Shown: positions 36,838 to 48,514 of the stretch, one piece after another
Layout: each line of letters starts with the position of its first letter
How positions within the stretch are numbered: the first letter of the stretch is position 1
Made by a program: the position numbers and the translations under genes
The notes under the pieces: generated by a model
Told to the model about the DNA's origin: nothing
Databases searched by the model: none
The model's input: only the letters and a program-made list of their open reading frames with translations
Origin: Desulfocapsaceae bacterium
GTDB lineage: Bacteria; Desulfobacterota; Desulfobulbia; Desulfobulbales; Desulfocapsaceae
Assembly: GCA_031292275.1 (NCBI GenBank)
Contig: JARLHL010000113.1
Location: 52,210 to 116,209 of the forward strand
Reading direction: 5' to 3'
Length of the DNA stretch: 64,000 nucleotides

Positions 36838-37256
36838 GGGCCAGTCCCGGGGTATTTATACGCGTCTCAAAAGACGATGAGATTTTTTTTGTAAAAGTAC
36901 ATATCCGAAATGCCAGATTTTTTACCATATAGCCAGAAATATGTAATAAGCAGGATAATTTTTATACCCCTTCGCAGCCCCCTGCAACCGGAAAACCGAT
37001 GCAACCTCTCTTTCGGCCAAAAATCCGGGCCTGCCCCTGCCTGCCGCCTGTCAATCTAAGGAATCATGACCTCGTTCCGCACCTCGGGCGTCACAATAAA
37101 CTTTTGCATTCCTTACACAAAAACGACTCTATTTAAAAAATAAAATACGGCCGAAAATTTGACTGATCCTTTAAAATGATGGATACTCAGAAAAAAAGAA
37201 GAGGAAATGTAGCCCCTCCTTAACCGTCAACTCCTGCAGCCAGCAGCCTTCAAAGG
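36838..37256. other. Divergent intergenic region between larC and FIST gene
   Basis: About 420 bp, AT-rich near 36890-36960 and 37130-37200. It carries the promoters for both directions. I saw no NikR-type half sites and no c-di-GMP riboswitch core. Confidence 0.4.
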
Positions 37257-38408
37257 ATGAAGCCAACAGATATGCCCACAGGAAACTGCCCCGCGCCTCC
37301 ACGATTGACAGTGCGGCAAGGCACATCCGCGAGAACAGAGGTGTATGATGCCGTACGCGATCTGGCAGACCAGATCAGACAACCGAATACGCGGGTCTCC
37401 CTGGTCTTCTTTTCCGATGAGTATGACCTACGGGAGCTCGGACGGGCATTGCAAGCGCATCTCACCGGTCCGGTAATCGGCTGCACCACCGCCGGACAGC
37501 TGTCGCAGACAGGATTCCAGCGCGGCGGCATTGCAGGCGCATCGCTGGCCAGCGACGAACTCACTGTTGTTCCTTATCTTATCCACCCGTTAGCAGCTCA
37601 GACAGACCAGGTGGGCAGAATAACTGCAGAGATACAGGGGCTCCTTTCCGACGATGAGCGGTCAGCCTTTGGCCTTCTCCTCATCGATGGGCTTTCCATG
37701 CAGGAAGAATCCCTGATCTCATCGCTGTATATGTCACTGGGGGCCGTCCCGATCATTGGCGGATCCGCCGGTGACAGCCTGAAATTCAAGCAGACCTTTG
37801 TCTATTATGATGGAAAATTATTCCAGGACGCGGCGGTCTTCAGCCTGTTTTTGACTACCCTGCCCTTCCAGGCCTTCAAGCATCAGCACTTCCACCCCAC
37901 AGCCACCAGACTGGTCGTCACCGCCGCCGATCCCGCCAGACGCCTGGTTATGGAGATCAACGGCGAACCGGCGGCAAACGCCTATGCGGAACTGGTGGGA
38001 ACCAACGTCGACAAGCTCGACTCCTCCGTATTCTCCAGCAATCCCCTTATGCTCCGCATTGGAGACGACTACTATGTGCGGTCAGTGTCCCATGCTGAAC
38101 CGGACGGCAGCCTGAAATTTTTCTGCGCCATCGACGTGGGACTTGTGCTCACCATCGGTCAGGGAGGTTCTGCCTTTGAAAGACTGGATCAGGACCTGGA
38201 AAAGATGAAGCAGGAGGTGGGGGAACCCCGGATCATTATCGGATGCGACTGTATTCTGCGACGGCTTGAAATGGAGCAGCACGGGAGCGACGGGAGCATC
38301 GGCCAGCTGATGGCTCGGAATAAAGTTGTAGGCTTCAGTACATACGGCGAGCAATTCAATTCCGTGCATGTCAACCAGACCTTCACGGGAATCATAATCG
38401 CAGGGTAA
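37257..38408 (+). CDS. FIST-domain sensory protein
   Basis: 383 aa cytoplasmic protein with FIST_N (about 30-230; RVSLVFFSDEYDLRELGRAL, CTTAGQLSQTGFQ) and FIST_C (about 235-375; ADPARRLVMEINGEPAANAY, IIGCDCILRRLEME). FIST domains are thought to sense small ligands, possibly amino acids. ATG 37257 is used; ATG 37272 (MPTGN) is possible. It begins a five-gene signalling operon and its stop is 4 nt before the kinase ATG, so it probably feeds that kinase. Confidence 0.9.
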   Translation: MKPTDMPTGNCPAPPRLTVRQGTSARTEVYDAVRDLADQIRQPNTRVSLVFFSDEYDLRELGRALQAHLTGPVIGCTTAGQLSQTGFQRGGIAGASLASDELTVVPYLIHPLAAQTDQVGRITAEIQGLLSDDERSAFGLLLIDGLSMQEESLISSLYMSLGAVPIIGGSAGDSLKFKQTFVYYDGKLFQDAAVFSLFLTTLPFQAFKHQHFHPTATRLVVTAADPARRLVMEINGEPAANAYAELVGTNVDKLDSSVFSSNPLMLRIGDDYYVRSVSHAEPDGSLKFFCAIDVGLVLTIGQGGSAFERLDQDLEKMKQEVGEPRIIIGCDCILRRLEMEQHGSDGSIGQLMARNKVVGFSTYGEQFNSVHVNQTFTGIIIAG

Positions 38409-38412
38409 ATAC

Positions 38413-39474
38413 ATGAGCCAGCAAGATGATATCATTGCCAGACTGCAATCTAAGCTGAAGGCCCGGCAGAAGACCATCGATGTCCTGATGGACGCGGCAG
38501 AGCAACGGGCTCAGGCAGGCTCATCCTCCCTGGAAATACTGGCACAGAATGTAAATCTCGAAAGGGTCGTGCAGCGCAAGACCGAGATCCTGACGAGACA
38601 GGGAGATCAGCTCAAGCAGGCCTTGCATGACCTGCAGCTCACCCAGGCCAGGCTGCTGCAGGCCCAGAAACTTGAATCCGTAGGCCAGCTCGCTGCCGGT
38701 ATGGCCCATGAAATCAACACGCCGGCCCAGTTTATCAGCTCCAATATCGATTTCTTAGAGGAATCTTTTGCCAGCACGGCACAGCTGATCGATATGCTGC
38801 AACAGGTACTGCAGGCCATTTCCCTGGGACAGTGCCTTCACGAGGCGGAATCCGGGGCCAAGGATATGCTGGCAGGGCTCGACTGGGAATATCTGAGCAC
38901 CGAAATTCCGGTCGCGATCCGGCAATCCAAGGATGGGATCAGGCGGATTACAACCCTTGTGCAGGCCATGAAGGAATTTTCGCTTCCCGGCAGTAAGGAA
39001 ATGGAATTGCATGATTTGAACAGGATACTGCAAAACACCATTACCGTCGCGAAAAATGAATGGGAATGCTGTGCTGACATAGAGACACGTTTCGAGAAAA
39101 ATCTTCCTCAGGTTTTCTGCCTGGCCAATGAAATGGGACAGGTTTTTTTAAATATCCTGATCAATGCGGCCCATGCCATTACCAACAAGTACCCGGACAG
39201 GAAGGAAAAGGGGAAAATCACCATCACCACCAGCTCCCAGCCCGAGTCTGTGCAGGTCTGCATGGAGGACACTGGGACCGGCATCCCGGAGAACATCCGC
39301 TCAAGGATCTTCGACCCCTTTTTCACGACCAAGGATGTCGGGACAGGGTCAGGACAGGGGCTTGCGATTTCCCTTGATGTCATCGAAAAAAAACATCAGG
39401 GGCATCTTAGTTTTATCTCGGAGACAGGCAAGGGAACAACCTTCATCGTCCAGCTCCCCACCGGCAACAGATGA
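38413..39474 (+). CDS. Soluble sensor histidine kinase, FIST partner
   Basis: 353 aa, no membrane segment. N-terminal coiled coil (about 1-95, LKQALHDLQLTQARLLQAQK), HisKA with GQLAAGMAHEINTPAQF, and HATPase with N-box LNILINAAHAI, EDTGTGIPENIRSRIFDPFF and GQGLAISLDVIEKKH. This is the NtrB/FIST-associated kinase type. Having no sensor of its own, it likely receives its signal from the FIST protein encoded 4 nt upstream. Confidence 0.92.
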   Translation: MSQQDDIIARLQSKLKARQKTIDVLMDAAEQRAQAGSSSLEILAQNVNLERVVQRKTEILTRQGDQLKQALHDLQLTQARLLQAQKLESVGQLAAGMAHEINTPAQFISSNIDFLEESFASTAQLIDMLQQVLQAISLGQCLHEAESGAKDMLAGLDWEYLSTEIPVAIRQSKDGIRRITTLVQAMKEFSLPGSKEMELHDLNRILQNTITVAKNEWECCADIETRFEKNLPQVFCLANEMGQVFLNILINAAHAITNKYPDRKEKGKITITTSSQPESVQVCMEDTGTGIPENIRSRIFDPFFTTKDVGTGSGQGLAISLDVIEKKHQGHLSFISETGKGTTFIVQLPTGNR

Positions 39475-39540
39475 GGATACCCCTGGCCCGCGCCCCGGGA
39501 GGAGATTGCATTGTATGAAGCATAAAAAGAGGATTCAGGA

Positions 39541-39606
39541 ATGATCAATCGGCTTGAAATCGAAAGCAGCAGAACACTCTTCCCCGCCCCCTATCCCCAG
39601 CAATGA
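39541..39606 (+). CDS. Possible 21-codon coupling ORF before the large hybrid kinase
   Basis: ATG at 39541 with GAGGATTCAGG just upstream, 21 codons (MINRLEIESS...), stop overlapping the ATG of the 1723-aa kinase (ATGA at 39603). The kinase start itself has no ribosome site, so translation may be coupled through this ORF. Nothing else supports a functional peptide. Confidence 0.3.
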   Translation: MINRLEIESSRTLFPAPYPQQ

Positions 39607-42600
39607 CCACACCGGACAGACTGAAGAAAATAACGGTACGAGACCGATGGTGGCTGACATCGCTGCTGGTCATGCTGGCCGGAATGGCCGGACTCATATT
39701 CTGGATTGTCCAGCGGGCCGATCACGAGATGCGAGGAAACCTCCTGCAGCAGACACGTCAGATAGCCCAATCATTGAATATCCAACGCATTCAGGCACTC
39801 ACAGATATCTCTGGCGATTTCAGCAATCCGCACTATCTGCGTTTACTGGGACAGCTGACCAGTATCAAAGCTGCCAACAAAAATTGCCGTTCCATCCACC
39901 TGATAGGTCAAAAGGCCGATAAAGAGATCTTCACCCTGGTAGCCAGTGATGCAACGGGCCGCAGAGACGCCAGGCCGGCCCCTGAAAGCGCATCGTCAAT
40001 CTACCGGCAGGTATTTGACACAAAAACAGACGCAGTGGCAGGTCCGGTTACCGACCACCGGGGGACATCGGTCTCAGCAGTCGTCCCGCTGATCAACCCG
40101 GACAACGGCAAATTGATCGCCGTTCTGGGTATGCACATCGATGCCCGCTCCTGGAATTGGGAGCTTGTATCCCATGCCGCCCTGCCGGGCGGACTGATGC
40201 TCGCCCTGCTGCTGGCAGCCTCTGAAATCCTGGCCGCCCGTACGCGGGTGGATGCCTGGGTCAAACCCATCCAGGTCCGCCTGATGATTCCGCTGACCGC
40301 TGTCTTGTTCCTGCTGATCGGGGTCTTCGGCTTCCTCCAGATAAAACAGCAGCGATACAGCATCAACCAGTCCAGTCTCAAGGCCCGCGAAGAGGTCATT
40401 AGCGATATGGGCACGCTGCTGGCCGAACAGACGCAGAATCTGAATTCCCTGGGACAGATCCTGCTCCGGAACAAAGACCTGCGTGATGCCCTGAAGGCTG
40501 GCGACCGGGGTCGCCTTCAGGGCGACTATGAATCCATTCTGGCCGGACTCCGGGACAGTCAGCGCATCACCCATCTCGATTTTATCAGCCCTGAGAGAGT
40601 CTGCCTGCTGCGGGTGAGCACACCGGAGAGGTACGGTGATGTCATCAACCGCTTTACCATGCAGGAAGCCGCGCACACCGGCAGGATGGCAGCAGGCCTG
40701 GAGCTCGACGATCAAGGACATCTGACCCTGCGTTCGGTGCAACCGGTCTATGACGACAGCGGCCTTATCGGCTATATTGAGCTGGGCAAAGAAATAGAGG
40801 ATGTCCTGACCAATCTTCACAAAAGCGATGCCCAGGAAATTGCGGTGGTGGTTCACAAGAACGTCCTGAACCGTTCGGCCTGGGAGACAGGTATGCCGAA
40901 GACCAGCGGGGAATCCGACTGGGATCGATTCCCCGCCGATGTCCTGATCCATTCCTCCCTGCACTGGCTGCCTGCGGTGGTAGATCCCTTTATCGGCAAG
41001 ACCGATCAGCCTTACGATGAGACGGCCAATGAGGTGGAATTCGGAGGCCGGTCCTGGCGCGTTCTCTCCGTTGCGGTGACCGACGCCTCCGGCGCCGGGA
41101 TAGGTTCCATTATCATCCTTCATGACATTACAGCCGCAAAGGTCTATCAGACCCGCATGCTGACCATCGGCCTCAGCGGCGGAATGGTCATTCTGGCCGG
41201 TCTGCTCGGCTTTTTCTTCATTCTGCTGCGCCGTATAGACCGGAGTATCCTTATCCAGCAGTCCGAGCTCAAGGAAAGCGAAGAGCGACACCGAGCCATG
41301 TTCGAAATGAACCAGTCGATCCAGCTGCTGGTTGATCCTCTGAACGGGGCAATCATCGATGCGAATTCCGCGGCCTGCCGCTTCTACGGCTATTCCCTGG
41401 AGCAGATACGGCGAATGAATATCGGCGACATCAATACTCTGCCGACGGAAGAACTCAGACAGAAACTGGAGCAGGTCAGGGCCGAGGGCTCCCACCACTT
41501 CTTTTTCCAGCATCGCCAGGCAAACGGACAGATCCGGGACGTCGAGGTGTATTCCGGGCTCATTCCCGCCAATGGCCGCGAATGGTTCTATTCCATCGTC
41601 CATGATATCACCGATCGCAAACGGGCGGAGGCATCACTGCGCGAAAGCGAGGCCAATTTCCGGACCTTCTTTGAAACCATCGGCGATATGATTGCGGTCT
41701 GGACCCCCGACGGCCTGGTCCTGTTCACCAACAGGATTCTCCAGCACCAGATGGGCTATGGCACCGAAGAACTGGCCCGGATGCAGATTCTGGAACTTTA
41801 CGCTGCCGATACACGCAGCGAGACCGGGAAAATATTTACAGCCATCCTGAAAGGCGAGCGGGAAGACTGCCTCCTGCCGATGGCGACCCGAAACGGCAGC
41901 CTCATCCCCGTTGAAACCCGCATCTGGTCCGGCCGATGGAACGGAGAAGATTGCATCTTCGGGGTCATGAAGGATCTCAGCAAGGAGCAGGAGGCGGAAC
42001 AACGCTTTGAGCAGCTCTTCCGAAATAATCCGGCCCCCATGGCCCTCTCCACGCCGGCAAACCAGCGAATCGCCGATGTCAACGACGCCTTTGTAAAAAA
42101 ACTGGGCTACTCTTACGATGAAATCATCGGCAAGACACCTGCCGATCTCGGGCTCTATCCGTATCCGGAACGGCGGGCGGAGATGGCGGAAATCCTGAGC
42201 ACCTCGCGAACCATCGTCGATTTCGAGATGCAGGTCTCCTGCAAGGACGGAACCATCCGCGACGGCCTCTTTGCAGCCGAGGTGATCAGCAGCAGGGGGC
42301 AGCAGTACCTCCTCACTGTGATGACCGACATCACCGCCAGCAGACAGGCAGAAAAAAGGCTGGTCGAATTGACCCGCGAACAGAACATTATCCTTGAAAC
42401 CGCCCCCGTGGCCATCTCCAAGATCGTCGACCGCAAACAGGTCTGGGTCAATAAGAAGACCGAGGAAATGTTTCAGTATTCGAAAGAGGAGCTGATGGTG
42501 CAGACCACCCGGAAACTCTACCAGTCCGAGGAGGCCTATGAAAAACTGGGACGGGAGGCTCTGGAGGTCATGGCCCGGGGCGGCATATTTGAAGCGGAGC

Positions 42601-44774
42601 GGGAGTGGGTCAGGAAGGACGGCTCTCTGATCTTTATCAAGCTGATCGGCAAGGCCATCAACCCCGCCAATGTGTCCCTGGGGGCCATCTGGATCTTCCA
42701 GGATATTTCCGAGCAGAAGCAGTCCGAGCAGAAGCTGGCAGAGTTGAACAGAGTCCTTGAGGAACAGACCCGGATAGCCACCGAGATGGCGGTCCAGGCC
42801 CAGATGGCCAGTTCGGCCAAAAGCGAGTTTCTCGCTAATATGAGCCATGAGATCCGCACCCCGATGAACGGGGTCATCGGCATGACCGGCCTGCTCCTGG
42901 ACACCAGCCTTTCCGACGAACAGCGACGCTACGCCGAAACCGTGCGGACCAGTGCCGAGTCCCTTCTTGAACTTGTTAATGATATCCTTGATTTCTCAAA
43001 GATTGAGGCCGGCAAGCTCAGCCTGGAAATACTGCACTTTGACCTCGAGACCCTCCTCAACGATTTTGCCGCCACCCTGGCCCTGCGTGCCCACAGCAAG
43101 AGTCTGGAGTTGTCCTGCACGGTCGAACCCCAGGTGCCCGTTCTCCTATCCGGAGACCCGGGCCGCCTGCGCCAGGTCCTCACCAATCTGGTCGGCAACG
43201 CCATCAAATTCACGGATAGTGGAGAAGTCAGCGTTCAAGTCGGTGTGGTGTCTGAAACCGACAGATCGGTGAAGCTCCGTTTCTCCGTTCGTGATACAGG
43301 CATCGGCATACATAATGATAAACTCCAGTTTCTTTTCGAAAAATTCACCCAGGCAGATGCCTCCACCACCAGAAAGTACGGCGGCACAGGACTGGGCCTG
43401 GCGATCTCCAGACAACTGGCCGAACTGATGGGCGGCGAAATCGGCGTTGAAAGCGAAGTGGGCAGGGGCTCGGAATTCTGGTTTACCGCCTGTTTTGACA
43501 AACAGGCCGAGGCCCCGGCCGGTGAATCCTCCCTCCCGGCTGCGGAGCTGGAACATATCAGGGTGCTGATCGTAGACGACAATGCCGCGAGCCGCAGGGT
43601 CCTGACTGCGCGAATGCGCTCGTGGGAGATGCGCCCGACTGAGGCCGGGGACAGTGCCGAAGCGCTCCGGACCCTGATCGAAGCCGCAACGGAAGACGAT
43701 CCCTTCCAGCTGGCCGTCATTGATCTGCAGATGCCCGGCATGGATGGAAAGGCCCTGGCCGGCTCCATCCACGCTGATGAGCGTCTGAGGGCAACCCGGA
43801 TGGTGCTGCTGACCTCTCTTGCGGCCAGAGAAGATGCCGAAAACTTCGCACAGATCGGATTTTCTGCTTGTCTGACCAAACCTATACACCATCAGGAGCT
43901 CAGGGAGGCCCTGATTCTCGGGCTGCAGGGTCAGACGGAAGAGGACTCGCCCTCAGCGTCCATCGTCAAATCCAAGGCCTGGGATATGCTCAACTGCTTC
44001 GAAGGAGTGAAGGCCCGGATTCTCCTTGCCGAGGACAATATCACCAACCAGCAGGTCGCCATAGGAATATTGAAAAAACTGGGTATCAGAACTGCCGACG
44101 CCGTGGCCAACGGCGCTGAGGCGCTCAAGGCCCTGGAGATCATCCCCTACGATCTTGTCCTCATGGACGTGCAGATGCCTGAAATGGACGGGCTCGAGGC
44201 AACCCGGAATATCCGCAGCTCCCGGTCCGCGGTCAGAAACCACGCCGTACCCATCATTGCGATGACCGCCCACGCCATGCAGGGAGACCGGGAAAAATGC
44301 CTGGAAGCGGGTATGGATGACTACGTCACCAAGCCGATATCACCGCAGATCCTGATTGCGGTCTTAGGCAAATGGCTCATCAATGGCGGCCGGTCTGAAG
44401 CGACCGGGGCGGAAAAGAACGACGATCAGCAGGCCGGGCCGCCCGTCTGGGACAGAAAAGGCATGCTGGAACGCCTGATGGACGATGAAGATCTGGCACA
44501 AACGATTCTGAAAGGCTTTCTGGAAGACATTCCCCAACAGATCCGAGCCCTGAGAGGATTTCTCAAGGCCGGCGACAGGGAAGGAGCCGAACGCCAGGCC
44601 CATACCATTAAGGGGGCCTCGGCCAACATCGGAGGAGATCGCCTGCGGGCGGTGGCATATGAGATGGAAAAGACGGCCAAGACCAACGACCTGAAGGCTG
44701 CCGCCCAATTCATGGCCGAATTGGAGGAACAGTTCAAACAGCTGCAGTCAACAATACAAAACATCACTCTGTAA
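39603..44774 (+). CDS. 1723-residue multi-sensor hybrid histidine kinase (BarA-like output)
   Basis: Order: TM1 about 17-37; first periplasmic sensor 38-190; TM2 about 197-215; TM3 about 228-246; second, larger Cache-like sensor 255-515; TM4 about 522-541; four PAS domains starting near 559, 679, 801 and 919; HisKA near 1075 ([15 protein letters not shown]); HATPase to about 1300 ([17 protein letters not shown]); receiver 1 near 1319 ([11 protein letters not shown]); receiver 2 near 1469 ([11 protein letters not shown]); HPt near 1622 ([13 protein letters not shown]). All phosphorelay residues are intact, so it can relay His-Asp-His. The next gene, a stand-alone receiver, is the natural target. 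Confidence 0.93.
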   Translation: MTTPDRLKKITVRDRWWLTSLLVMLAGMAGLIFWIVQRADHEMRGNLLQQTRQIAQSLNIQRIQALTDISGDFSNPHYLRLLGQLTSIKAANKNCRSIHLIGQKADKEIFTLVASDATGRRDARPAPESASSIYRQVFDTKTDAVAGPVTDHRGTSVSAVVPLINPDNGKLIAVLGMHIDARSWNWELVSHAALPGGLMLALLLAASEILAARTRVDAWVKPIQVRLMIPLTAVLFLLIGVFGFLQIKQQRYSINQSSLKAREEVISDMGTLLAEQTQNLNSLGQILLRNKDLRDALKAGDRGRLQGDYESILAGLRDSQRITHLDFISPERVCLLRVSTPERYGDVINRFTMQEAAHTGRMAAGLELDDQGHLTLRSVQPVYDDSGLIGYIELGKEIEDVLTNLHKSDAQEIAVVVHKNVLNRSAWETGMPKTSGESDWDRFPADVLIHSSLHWLPAVVDPFIGKTDQPYDETANEVEFGGRSWRVLSVAVTDASGAGIGSIIILHDITAAKVYQTRMLTIGLSGGMVILAGLLGFFFILLRRIDRSILIQQSELKESEERHRAMFEMNQSIQLLVDPLNGAIIDANSAACRFYGYSLEQIRRMNIGDINTLPTEELRQKLEQVRAEGSHHFFFQHRQANGQIRDVEVYSGLIPANGREWFYSIVHDITDRKRAEASLRESEANFRTFFETIGDMIAVWTPDGLVLFTNRILQHQMGYGTEELARMQILELYAADTRSETGKIFTAILKGEREDCLLPMATRNGSLIPVETRIWSGRWNGEDCIFGVMKDLSKEQEAEQRFEQLFRNNPAPMALSTPANQRIADVNDAFVKKLGYSYDEIIGKTPADLGLYPYPERRAEMAEILSTSRTIVDFEMQVSCKDGTIRDGLFAAEVISSRGQQYLLTVMTDITASRQAEKRLVELTREQNIILETAPVAISKIVDRKQVWVNKKTEEMFQYSKEELMVQTTRKLYQSEEAYEKLGREALEVMARGGIFEAEREWVRKDGSLIFIKLIGKAINPANVSLGAIWIFQDISEQKQSEQKLAELNRVLEEQTRIATEMAVQAQMASSAKSEFLANMSHEIRTPMNGVIGMTGLLLDTSLSDEQRRYAETVRTSAESLLELVNDILDFSKIEAGKLSLEILHFDLETLLNDFAATLALRAHSKSLELSCTVEPQVPVLLSGDPGRLRQVLTNLVGNAIKFTDSGEVSVQVGVVSETDRSVKLRFSVRDTGIGIHNDKLQFLFEKFTQADASTTRKYGGTGLGLAISRQLAELMGGEIGVESEVGRGSEFWFTACFDKQAEAPAGESSLPAAELEHIRVLIVDDNAASRRVLTARMRSWEMRPTEAGDSAEALRTLIEAATEDDPFQLAVIDLQMPGMDGKALAGSIHADERLRATRMVLLTSLAAREDAENFAQIGFSACLTKPIHHQELREALILGLQGQTEEDSPSASIVKSKAWDMLNCFEGVKARILLAEDNITNQQVAIGILKKLGIRTADAVANGAEALKALEIIPYDLVLMDVQMPEMDGLEATRNIRSSRSAVRNHAVPIIAMTAHAMQGDREKCLEAGMDDYVTKPISPQILIAVLGKWLINGGRSEATGAEKNDDQQAGPPVWDRKGMLERLMDDEDLAQTILKGFLEDIPQQIRALRGFLKAGDREGAERQAHTIKGASANIGGDRLRAVAYEMEKTAKTNDLKAAAQFMAELEEQFKQLQSTIQNITL

Positions 44775-44798
44775 GATCGCAAACCTGAGGAGAGTATC

Positions 44799-45227
44799 AT
44801 GAAAACATTGATCGTCGAGGACGACTTCACCAGTAGGCTGCTGCTGCAGGAGCTCCTAAAGACCTATGGCCAGTCGCACATTGCCGTAACCGGCGGGGAG
44901 GCGGTGGAAGCCGTACGGATCGCCCTTGGCAAAAATCAGCCCTACGACCTCATCTGCATGGATATCATGATGCCGGAGATGGATGGGCAGCAGGCCCTCA
45001 GAGAGATTCGCACCCTGGAAGAAGCGCACGGGATATTCTCTCCCAAGGGCAGCAAAATCATAATGACAACGGCATTGACCGAGATGAAGGACGTCATGAA
45101 CGCCTATCACAATCTCTGCGACGCCTATTTGACAAAGCCTATCCAGAAGGCGATACTGCTTGAGGAGCTGAAAAACCTCAGGCTCCTCAAGGAGACTGGA
45201 GGGAAAAATGCGTATCCTGATCGCTGA
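44799..45227 (+). CDS. Single-domain response regulator (CheY-like)
   Basis: 142 aa receiver: VEDDF acidic pair, phospho-acceptor in ICMDIMMPEMDG, Thr in IIMTTAL, and Lys in YLTKPI. GAGGAGAG lies four bases before the ATG. It has no output domain and overlaps the next gene by 20 nt. It probably accepts phosphate from the HPt domain of the hybrid kinase. Confidence 0.92.
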   Translation: MKTLIVEDDFTSRLLLQELLKTYGQSHIAVTGGEAVEAVRIALGKNQPYDLICMDIMMPEMDGQQALREIRTLEEAHGIFSPKGSKIIMTTALTEMKDVMNAYHNLCDAYLTKPIQKAILLEELKNLRLLKETGGKNAYPDR

Positions 45228-46110
45228 AGACGATCTCACCTCCCGCCAGATGCTGGCAGGGGTACTCAGAAAAGCTGGTCACGACGTGCTGGAGACTGTC
45301 AACGGACTGGAGGCGTGGAACATCCTGCAGGATAATGATGCTCCCAGACTTGCCATTCTCGACTGGGTGATGCCGGAGCTGGACGGCCTGGAGGTTATCC
45401 GCCGGGTACGGGCCCTTCTGTCCCCGCAGCCACCCTATCTCATCATGCTGACGACCAAGGGGGAAAAGACCGATATTATCGCCGGCTTGGATGCCGGAGC
45501 CAATGACTATCTAGCCAAGCCCTTTGATATCGGCGAGCTCCGGGCCCGGGTGGAGGTCGGACGGCGTATGGTTGAACTGCAGGAGGCCCTGGTCCGGAGC
45601 AGGGAGGCCCTGTTCCATCAGGCCACCCATGATCCCCTGACGGGGATGATGAACCGCCGGGCTATTCTCGACCAGCTCGACCGTGAGCTGGCCCGGGCAA
45701 AACGTCGGGGAGAGGCCCTGGCCGTGGGGATGTGCGACATCGATTTTTTTAAAAAAATCAACGATACCTACGGCCACCATTGCGGGGACGATGTCCTCTG
45801 CCGGCTGGCCCAGATCCTCAAGGACAGCCTCAGGACCTATGATTCCGTCGGACGTCTGGGCGGAGAAGAATTCCTGATGATTACGCCGATAGAGGACGGA
45901 GTGGATGCCGTCGGCCTCTACGACAGGATCTGCAGGGGCGTGGCTGAAAGCAGCATCGCCACCCGCTCAGGCGAGATTGCCATCACGGTGAGCATCGGGG
46001 TTGCAGCCATGACTCCGGAAAGTTCTGTCGACAAGATACTTGAAGAGGCCGACCGGGCCCTCTATCAGGCAAAGAACAATGGCCGCAACCGGGTGATTGC
46101 AAAAATTTAA
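45208..46110 (+). CDS. Receiver-GGDEF diguanylate cyclase
   Basis: 300 aa PleD/WspR-like protein: receiver (AEDDL, phospho-Asp in AILDWVMPELDG, Lys in LAKPF), a short coiled linker, and a GGDEF domain whose active site is GGEEF in RLGGEEFLMI, expected to be catalytic. No RxxD inhibitory site is evident just upstream of the active site. GGAGGG precedes the ATG. Last gene of the signalling operon, which would convert a FIST/sensor signal into c-di-GMP. Confidence 0.93.
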   Translation: MRILIAEDDLTSRQMLAGVLRKAGHDVLETVNGLEAWNILQDNDAPRLAILDWVMPELDGLEVIRRVRALLSPQPPYLIMLTTKGEKTDIIAGLDAGANDYLAKPFDIGELRARVEVGRRMVELQEALVRSREALFHQATHDPLTGMMNRRAILDQLDRELARAKRRGEALAVGMCDIDFFKKINDTYGHHCGDDVLCRLAQILKDSLRTYDSVGRLGGEEFLMITPIEDGVDAVGLYDRICRGVAESSIATRSGEIAITVSIGVAAMTPESSVDKILEEADRALYQAKNNGRNRVIAKI

Positions 46111-46467
46111 AAGAGCTTTTCCCCAATCGTGGCGGTCGGTTTCCGATCCATGGAAGAACGGGTTCGAATATCGTAGTCTGGCCTTAACCGTTCGGGAAAA
46201 ACGTTACGAAAACCCTCCTCACAGGCTGGGATGCGATGAGATGCGCACGCCCGGCAGAGCTGATCCCAACCCAAAAAACGCCTTTTCTTCCCGGTCACGT
46301 CAGGACTGCCCCTCCGACCTGACGCAGGGACAGACAGTCAGGCCCCTGATCATGCCTGACATTTTTATATTGCAGCGATACTGGGTAACAGGGTATTAAT
46401 ATTTCACTGTTTTTCTCTTCATCAAACCATCTGCAGTCAGCGGTTCGACCGCACCAGTCCAAAGACC
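46111..46467. other. Intergenic region before the Kef-type antiporter
   Basis: About 357 bp; no gene seen. The GGTTCGAAT-like string at 46161 is not part of a tRNA (no matching stems). Confidence 0.45.
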
Positions 46468-48483
46468 ATGGGTATTGCAACCGATATTATTTTTCTTGTC
46501 ATTTCCGCGTTCTTCTGCGGGCTTCTGATGCAACGTCTGCATCAGCCGTTGATCCTCGGCTACATCCTCACCGGCATCATCCTCGGCCCTCATACAGGCG
46601 GCCTGACGGTCACTTCCGTACACGACATTGAACTCCTGGCGGAAATCGGCGTAGGCCTGCTCCTTTTTGCCCTGGGCCTGGAGTTCTCTCTCAAGGATCT
46701 GAAACCGGTCAAATATATCGCCCTGCTGGGGACCCCCCTGCAGATCGGTCTGACCATTGGGCTGGGGCTCGGCATAGGCAGGCTCCTGGGCTGGGACCTG
46801 AAGACATCGATCTGGTTCGGGGCCCTGATATCCCTGTCCAGCACCATGGTCATTCTGAAGACCCTGATGAATCAGGGCTGGCTCGGAACCCTGTCAAGCA
46901 AGGTCATGATCGGCATGCTGATTGTGCAGGATCTGGCCGTGGTCCCCATGCTGATCATCCTGCCGCTCCTGAACAATCCCGCCACCGGCATGGCCACACT
47001 CGGCTATGCCGTGGTCAAGGCCGCTCTCTTTCTGGTCTGCATGTTCGTGCTTGGGACCAAACTGCTGCCGGTGCTGATGCGGCATATTGCTAAATTCGGC
47101 TCCCGCGAACTTTTTCTTCTGGCCACCATCGCCATCGGCCTGGGCATTGGCTATGCCACCTATCTTTTCGGCCTCTCCTTTGCCTTCGGCGCCTTTATCG
47201 CCGGGATGGTGCTCAACGAATCCGACTACGGTCATCAGGCACTGAGCGACATCATCCCCCTGCGTGACGTCTTCGGCCTGCTCTTCTTCGCCTCGGTCGG
47301 CATGCTGCTGGATCCTCGGTTTCTCCTGGAGCATCTCGGCACAATCCTGCTGCTGGTGCTGCTGGTGGGACTCGGCAAGGGTCTGATCTTCTCATCTCTC
47401 TCCTGGGTCTTTGGCTACCGCAACGTAATCCCCATCGCCGTCGGTCTCGGCCTCTTCCAGATAGGCGAATTTTCCTTTGTCCTGACCCGGATCGGAGTGG
47501 CCACGGGCTCCATCAGCAACGATTTTTACAACCTGGTCCTGACCGCCGCGGTGCTGACCATGATCATGACGCCCGTCGTCTCGTCCCAGACCGCACGGCT
47601 CTATGCCCTGAATAAGCGCTGGTTCAAAAAGGAACCCCTGGAATCCATTAACTTTCCGAAAAGAGGCTTTACCGGCCATGTGATCATTGCCGGCGGCGGC
47701 CGGGTGGGGATGCAGATCGCCGCGACACTCAACCGCTTGGCCATCCCCTTTGTCCTGATTGAACTTGATCAACGACAGGTCGAAAAGGCCAAACTTTCTG
47801 GATTTGCGGTGATTTATGGAGACGCCAGCCATGAAATCGTCCTTGAGGCCGCTGCCCTGAACTCCGCAGCCCTGCTGGTGGTCACCCTGACGGGCATTGT
47901 CGAATCGCGGACCGTCATCACCCATGCGCGGAGGTCCAAGGGTGCCATCGGGGTCGTCGCCCGCCTGTCCGACCCGGATTTTTTCGAGATCTTCAATGAA
48001 CTTGAGGTCAAGGATCTGGTCTATCCGGAACTGGAGGCGGGACTGGAAATGATCCGGCAGACCCTCCTGGCCCTGCATATCCCCGTCACCGAGATCCAAC
48101 GGCACACGGAGGCCCGCCGCCAGGAGTTTTTCACCAACAGCCTGAGCCAGAGCGGACCCGGCATGACCCTGGCCCAGCTCCGTTCAGCGGAACTCCAGTT
48201 TGACCTGGAATGGGTGAAGATCAAGGCCGGTTCCACACTGGCGGGCCAGACCATCGGCAAGACAGAGATCCGAAAGAAAACGGGAATTTCCGTTGTCGGA
48301 GTGCTTCGCAACAACCAGCTGTTCCCCAATCCCGGTCCTGACTTCCAGCTCCTCGATCAGGACCTGATGGCGATCATCGGCTCCGGTGAGGCCCGTTCAT
48401 CCTTCCAGACCCGCTTTTTCCCCGATGAGCGGCGGAACGAGGGGACCAATCCTGAGGTGACAGACACCCTGCACGAAAGCTGA
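46468..48483 (+). CDS. Kef-type cation:proton antiporter with RCK domains
   Basis: 671 aa. Twelve or so membrane helices in residues 1-385 of the CPA2/KefB-KefC type ([35 protein letters not shown]), a TrkA-N/RCK domain near 400-520 ([35 protein letters not shown]), and a C-terminal TrkA-C domain near 560-645. Likely potassium or sodium/proton exchange gated by NAD(H). Single gene; no good ribosome site before ATG 46468. Confidence 0.93.
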   Translation: MGIATDIIFLVISAFFCGLLMQRLHQPLILGYILTGIILGPHTGGLTVTSVHDIELLAEIGVGLLLFALGLEFSLKDLKPVKYIALLGTPLQIGLTIGLGLGIGRLLGWDLKTSIWFGALISLSSTMVILKTLMNQGWLGTLSSKVMIGMLIVQDLAVVPMLIILPLLNNPATGMATLGYAVVKAALFLVCMFVLGTKLLPVLMRHIAKFGSRELFLLATIAIGLGIGYATYLFGLSFAFGAFIAGMVLNESDYGHQALSDIIPLRDVFGLLFFASVGMLLDPRFLLEHLGTILLLVLLVGLGKGLIFSSLSWVFGYRNVIPIAVGLGLFQIGEFSFVLTRIGVATGSISNDFYNLVLTAAVLTMIMTPVVSSQTARLYALNKRWFKKEPLESINFPKRGFTGHVIIAGGGRVGMQIAATLNRLAIPFVLIELDQRQVEKAKLSGFAVIYGDASHEIVLEAAALNSAALLVVTLTGIVESRTVITHARRSKGAIGVVARLSDPDFFEIFNELEVKDLVYPELEAGLEMIRQTLLALHIPVTEIQRHTEARRQEFFTNSLSQSGPGMTLAQLRSAELQFDLEWVKIKAGSTLAGQTIGKTEIRKKTGISVVGVLRNNQLFPNPGPDFQLLDQDLMAIIGSGEARSSFQTRFFPDERRNEGTNPEVTDTLHES

Positions 48484-48514
48484 TTGCAGGATCGACGTCC
48501 CGGGCCCCAAGTCC

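Noticed and set aside
40074..42848. Two long minus-strand frames (509 and 404 codons)
   Set aside because: Shadows of the 1723-aa kinase; Gly/His/Leu-rich composition without domains.
46161..46170. GGTTCGAATA, like a tRNA T-loop
   Set aside because: No acceptor or anticodon stems can be built around it.
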